6,488 nucleotides of DNA from Oscillospiraceae bacterium (lineage in GTDB: Bacteria; Bacillota_A; Clostridia; Oscillospirales; Acutalibacteraceae), in NCBI GenBank assembly GCA_003519645.1, contig DOWI01000263.1:1848-8335 (forward strand). Reading direction: 5' to 3'. Made by a program: the position numbers and the translations under genes. Positions 5,329 to 6,488 of this stretch are shown here, piece by piece (position 1 is the first letter of the stretch; the number at the start of each line of letters is the position of its first letter). The notes beneath the pieces are model-generated. The model was not told the origin of the DNA. It saw nothing but the letters and a program-made list of their open reading frames with translations, and did no database searches.

Positions 5329-5724
5329 ATGCCTTTGACAAATAACGATAAGCTTGAGCTGATAAAGCTGGCGCAGGGTATAAGGGCAAATTCCTACAGC
5401 CCTTATTCGGGTTTTGCCGTGGGCGCTGCGCTGCTTGCCAAATCCGGTTCGGTCTATATCGGAACGAATTGTGAAAACGCCTCTTACGGCGGGACAATCT
5501 GTGCGGAGCGTGCTGCACTTACTGCAGCAATTACTGCGGGGGAACGCAAATTCACGGCCATTGCAGTGGCGGCGGGGGCGCATCCGGTTACACCCTGCGG
5601 AATCTGTCGTCAACTTCTCTCCGAGTTCGGGGATATGACGGTCATCTGCGCCGCCGGTGAAGGGACGGAATATAAAATTTTGTCACTATCTGCCCTGCTG
5701 CCGGACGCCTTTACAGAGTTTTAA
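5329..5724 (+). CDS. cdd: Cytidine deaminase
   Basis: The enzyme converts cytidine and deoxycytidine to uridine and deoxyuridine in nucleoside salvage, using one zinc per subunit and normally a homotetramer in Firmicutes. The 131-residue length is typical of the short tetrameric class. Y-S-P-Y-S-G-F-x-V-G-A-A at 23-34 forms the substrate pocket. N-C-E-N-A-S-Y at 47-53 binds ribose. C-A-E at 58-60 provides zinc ligand Cys58 and catalytic Glu60. P-C-G-I-C-R-Q at 89-95 provides Cys90 and Cys93. The C-terminal L-L-P-x-A-F motif is at 123-128. All key residues are present. GGAAGGA (5312-5318) lies ten bases before the ATG. The gene is divergent from dCMP deaminase; together they supply uridine and deoxyuridine compounds, so sharing a promoter region makes biological sense. 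Confidence 0.96.
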   Translation: MPLTNNDKLELIKLAQGIRANSYSPYSGFAVGAALLAKSGSVYIGTNCENASYGGTICAERAALTAAITAGERKFTAIAVAAGAHPVTPCGICRQLLSEFGDMTVICAAGEGTEYKILSLSALLPDAFTEF

Positions 5725-5739
5725 TTATTATTTCTCGTC

Positions 5740-5767
5740 ATATTATAATACGATGACTATATTATAA
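5740..5767 (+). promoter_or_regulatory. A/T-rich direct repeat with possible -10 elements
   Basis: ATTATAA occurs twice (5742-5748 and 5761-5767), and the first copy contains a perfect TATAAT (5744-5749). GTCAT/ATGAC (5737-5741 with 5753-5757) flanks the first copy as a short inverted repeat. I find no convincing -35, so this may be a weak promoter for the membrane protein gene or simply A/T-rich spacer after cytidine deaminase. No terminator is visible after cytidine deaminase. Confidence 0.25.
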
Positions 5768-5778
5768 GCGGGGGATAA

Positions 5779-6222
5779 ATGATGTTTGAAAAGCACACCA
5801 ATGAACAAGACCTCAAATCCGCACCAGATCAACAGGTTGCTTTCGAGGGATTTGAAAGAAAGCAAAATCGACTTTATCAAAAAGGAAAAGTAATTGTTGC
5901 AGCCATTGCAATAGTAAATGTTGCCGATGGTATTTTATCTGCGGTACTCCGGTTAAATCTATTTATTCTGATTATTGAAATAGCCTTATCCATTGCTTTG
6001 TTTTCTGGTATCACATGGGTACGATATTTGTTTGCAACAGGTTACGCACTTGGCATCTTACAATTCTTATTTTTGCTTCTTGGCGGAACGGTTGATTTTT
6101 CAGATGCACCTCAGTATATTGTGTTAATGCTGATTCTTATGGCCATTAACCTCGCAAGCTGCATTTTATTATTTAAAAGCAAAAGCATAACCGAATTTAT
6201 GTATTCACAAAGAAATGGTTAA
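5779..6222 (+). CDS. Uncharacterised four-helix membrane protein
   Basis: I do not recognise this 147-residue protein. It has a polar N-terminus of about 36 residues with a cluster of charged residues (E-x-F-E-R-K-Q-N-R). Four hydrophobic stretches suitable for membrane helices follow, at about 38-58, 60-77, 82-102 and 111-132, and then a short polar tail. There is no cleavable signal peptide, no conserved Cys pair or other catalytic signature, and no transporter motif that I can name. Both ends are predicted to face the same side, probably the cytoplasm. GGGGGA (5770-5775) is three bases from the first ATG and six from the second (5782), so translation may really begin at the second Met. It lies 54 bases after cytidine deaminase and 37 bases before rsmA. 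Its coding is visibly more A/T-rich than its neighbours', partly because of the hydrophobic codons; this could also mean later acquisition. Confidence 0.8.
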   Translation: MMFEKHTNEQDLKSAPDQQVAFEGFERKQNRLYQKGKVIVAAIAIVNVADGILSAVLRLNLFILIIEIALSIALFSGITWVRYLFATGYALGILQFLFLLLGGTVDFSDAPQYIVLMLILMAINLASCILLFKSKSITEFMYSQRNG

Positions 6223-6259
6223 TAACCGAGATTTTTAATAGTATAGATTGGATGGAATC

Positions 6260-6488
6260 ATGCCGAATTTAACCAACATCTCAGAAATACGCACCCTTCT
6301 CCACCGTCATGGGTTCCGATTTTCAAAAGCGCTAGGGCAGAATTTTCTCATTAACCCCTCGGTATGTCCCCGAATGGCCGAAGCCTGCGGTGCTGACCAA
6401 AACACCGGTGTACTTGAAATTGGGCCGGGAATCGGTGTTCTGACAAGAGAGCTTGCTCTGCGGGCGGCCCATGTTGCTTCTATAGAAA
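6260..6488 (+). CDS. rsmA: 16S rRNA adenine dimethyltransferase RsmA/KsgA, 5' part only
   Basis: RsmA dimethylates two adjacent adenines in the loop of helix 45 of 16S rRNA, using S-adenosylmethionine, late in small-subunit assembly. Loss of activity in other bacteria gives kasugamycin resistance. Only the first 76 codons are in the window, and the frame is open to the edge. Visible signatures are G-F-x-F-S-K-A-L-G-Q-N-F-L at 18-30, the N-terminal motif specific to this family, and E-I-G-P-G-I-G-V-L-T at 53-62, the SAM-binding motif I. The segment ends at a Glu (76) in the position expected for the motif II acidic residue that binds the SAM ribose. The start is ATG 6260, with GGATGGA (6250-6256) shortly before. 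It follows the membrane protein by 37 bases with no terminator between, so co-transcription is possible. Confidence 0.95.
   Translation, partial: MPNLTNISEIRTLLHRHGFRFSKALGQNFLINPSVCPRMAEACGADQNTGVLEIGPGIGVLTRELALRAAHVASIE

Overview
The window looks like ordinary chromosome from a low-to-mid-GC Firmicute of class Clostridia, plausibly an Oscillospiraceae/Ruminococcaceae-type anaerobe. This is inferred from strong AGGA-type ribosome binding sites, sigma-A-like promoters, a PduL-type phosphotransacylase, a family 4 uracil-DNA glycosylase, a DacF-like S11 protein with a C-terminal membrane anchor, and a Firmicutes-type RsmA. I see no transposase, integrase, phage, CRISPR, tRNA or rRNA sequence.

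Layout from left to right. (1) Positions 1-109 hold no recognisable gene but carry a good hairpin that probably ends the next gene's transcript. (2) A minus-strand pair follows: PduL-type phosphate acyltransferase (1013-1588), then a polysaccharide-deacetylase-like protein (110-949), with a terminator-like hairpin between them. (3) A plus-strand family 4 uracil-DNA glycosylase (1741-2325) diverges from pduL. It converges on a minus-strand calcineurin-like phosphoesterase (2427-3107) across a 101-bp gap packed with hairpins. (4) A plus-strand membrane-anchored S11 (D-Ala-D-Ala carboxypeptidase-like) protein (3254-4651) diverges from the phosphoesterase and has an unusual hairpin pair over its ribosome binding site. 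(5) A minus-strand dCMP deaminase (4663-5151) and a plus-strand cytidine deaminase (5329-5724) are divergent and appear to share one -10 region. (6) An unrecognised four-helix membrane protein (5779-6222) follows. (7) The first 76 codons of rsmA/ksgA (6260-6488) run off the window.

How the genes fit together: the two deaminases are a pyrimidine salvage pair. dCMP deaminase makes dUMP for thymidylate synthesis and cytidine deaminase makes uridine or deoxyuridine. The uracil glycosylase removes uracil misincorporated into DNA or formed there by cytosine deamination, so it is thematically related, but nothing shows co-regulation. The remaining genes (acetyl/acyl phosphate metabolism, envelope, rRNA methylation) look like unrelated housekeeping neighbours.

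The least ordinary signals are as follows. The S11 protein keeps its KTG motif but has lost the catalytic Ser and Lys (A-L-V-R in place of S-x-x-K) and the SxN motif (T-A-A), so it is probably a pseudo-peptidase. The phosphoesterase has replaced two ligands that both belong to the same metal site. Mutually exclusive hairpins lie over the S11 gene's Shine-Dalgarno region. The two deaminase genes have opposed promoters with overlapping -10 elements. I do not see a multi-gene system that I would call undescribed.
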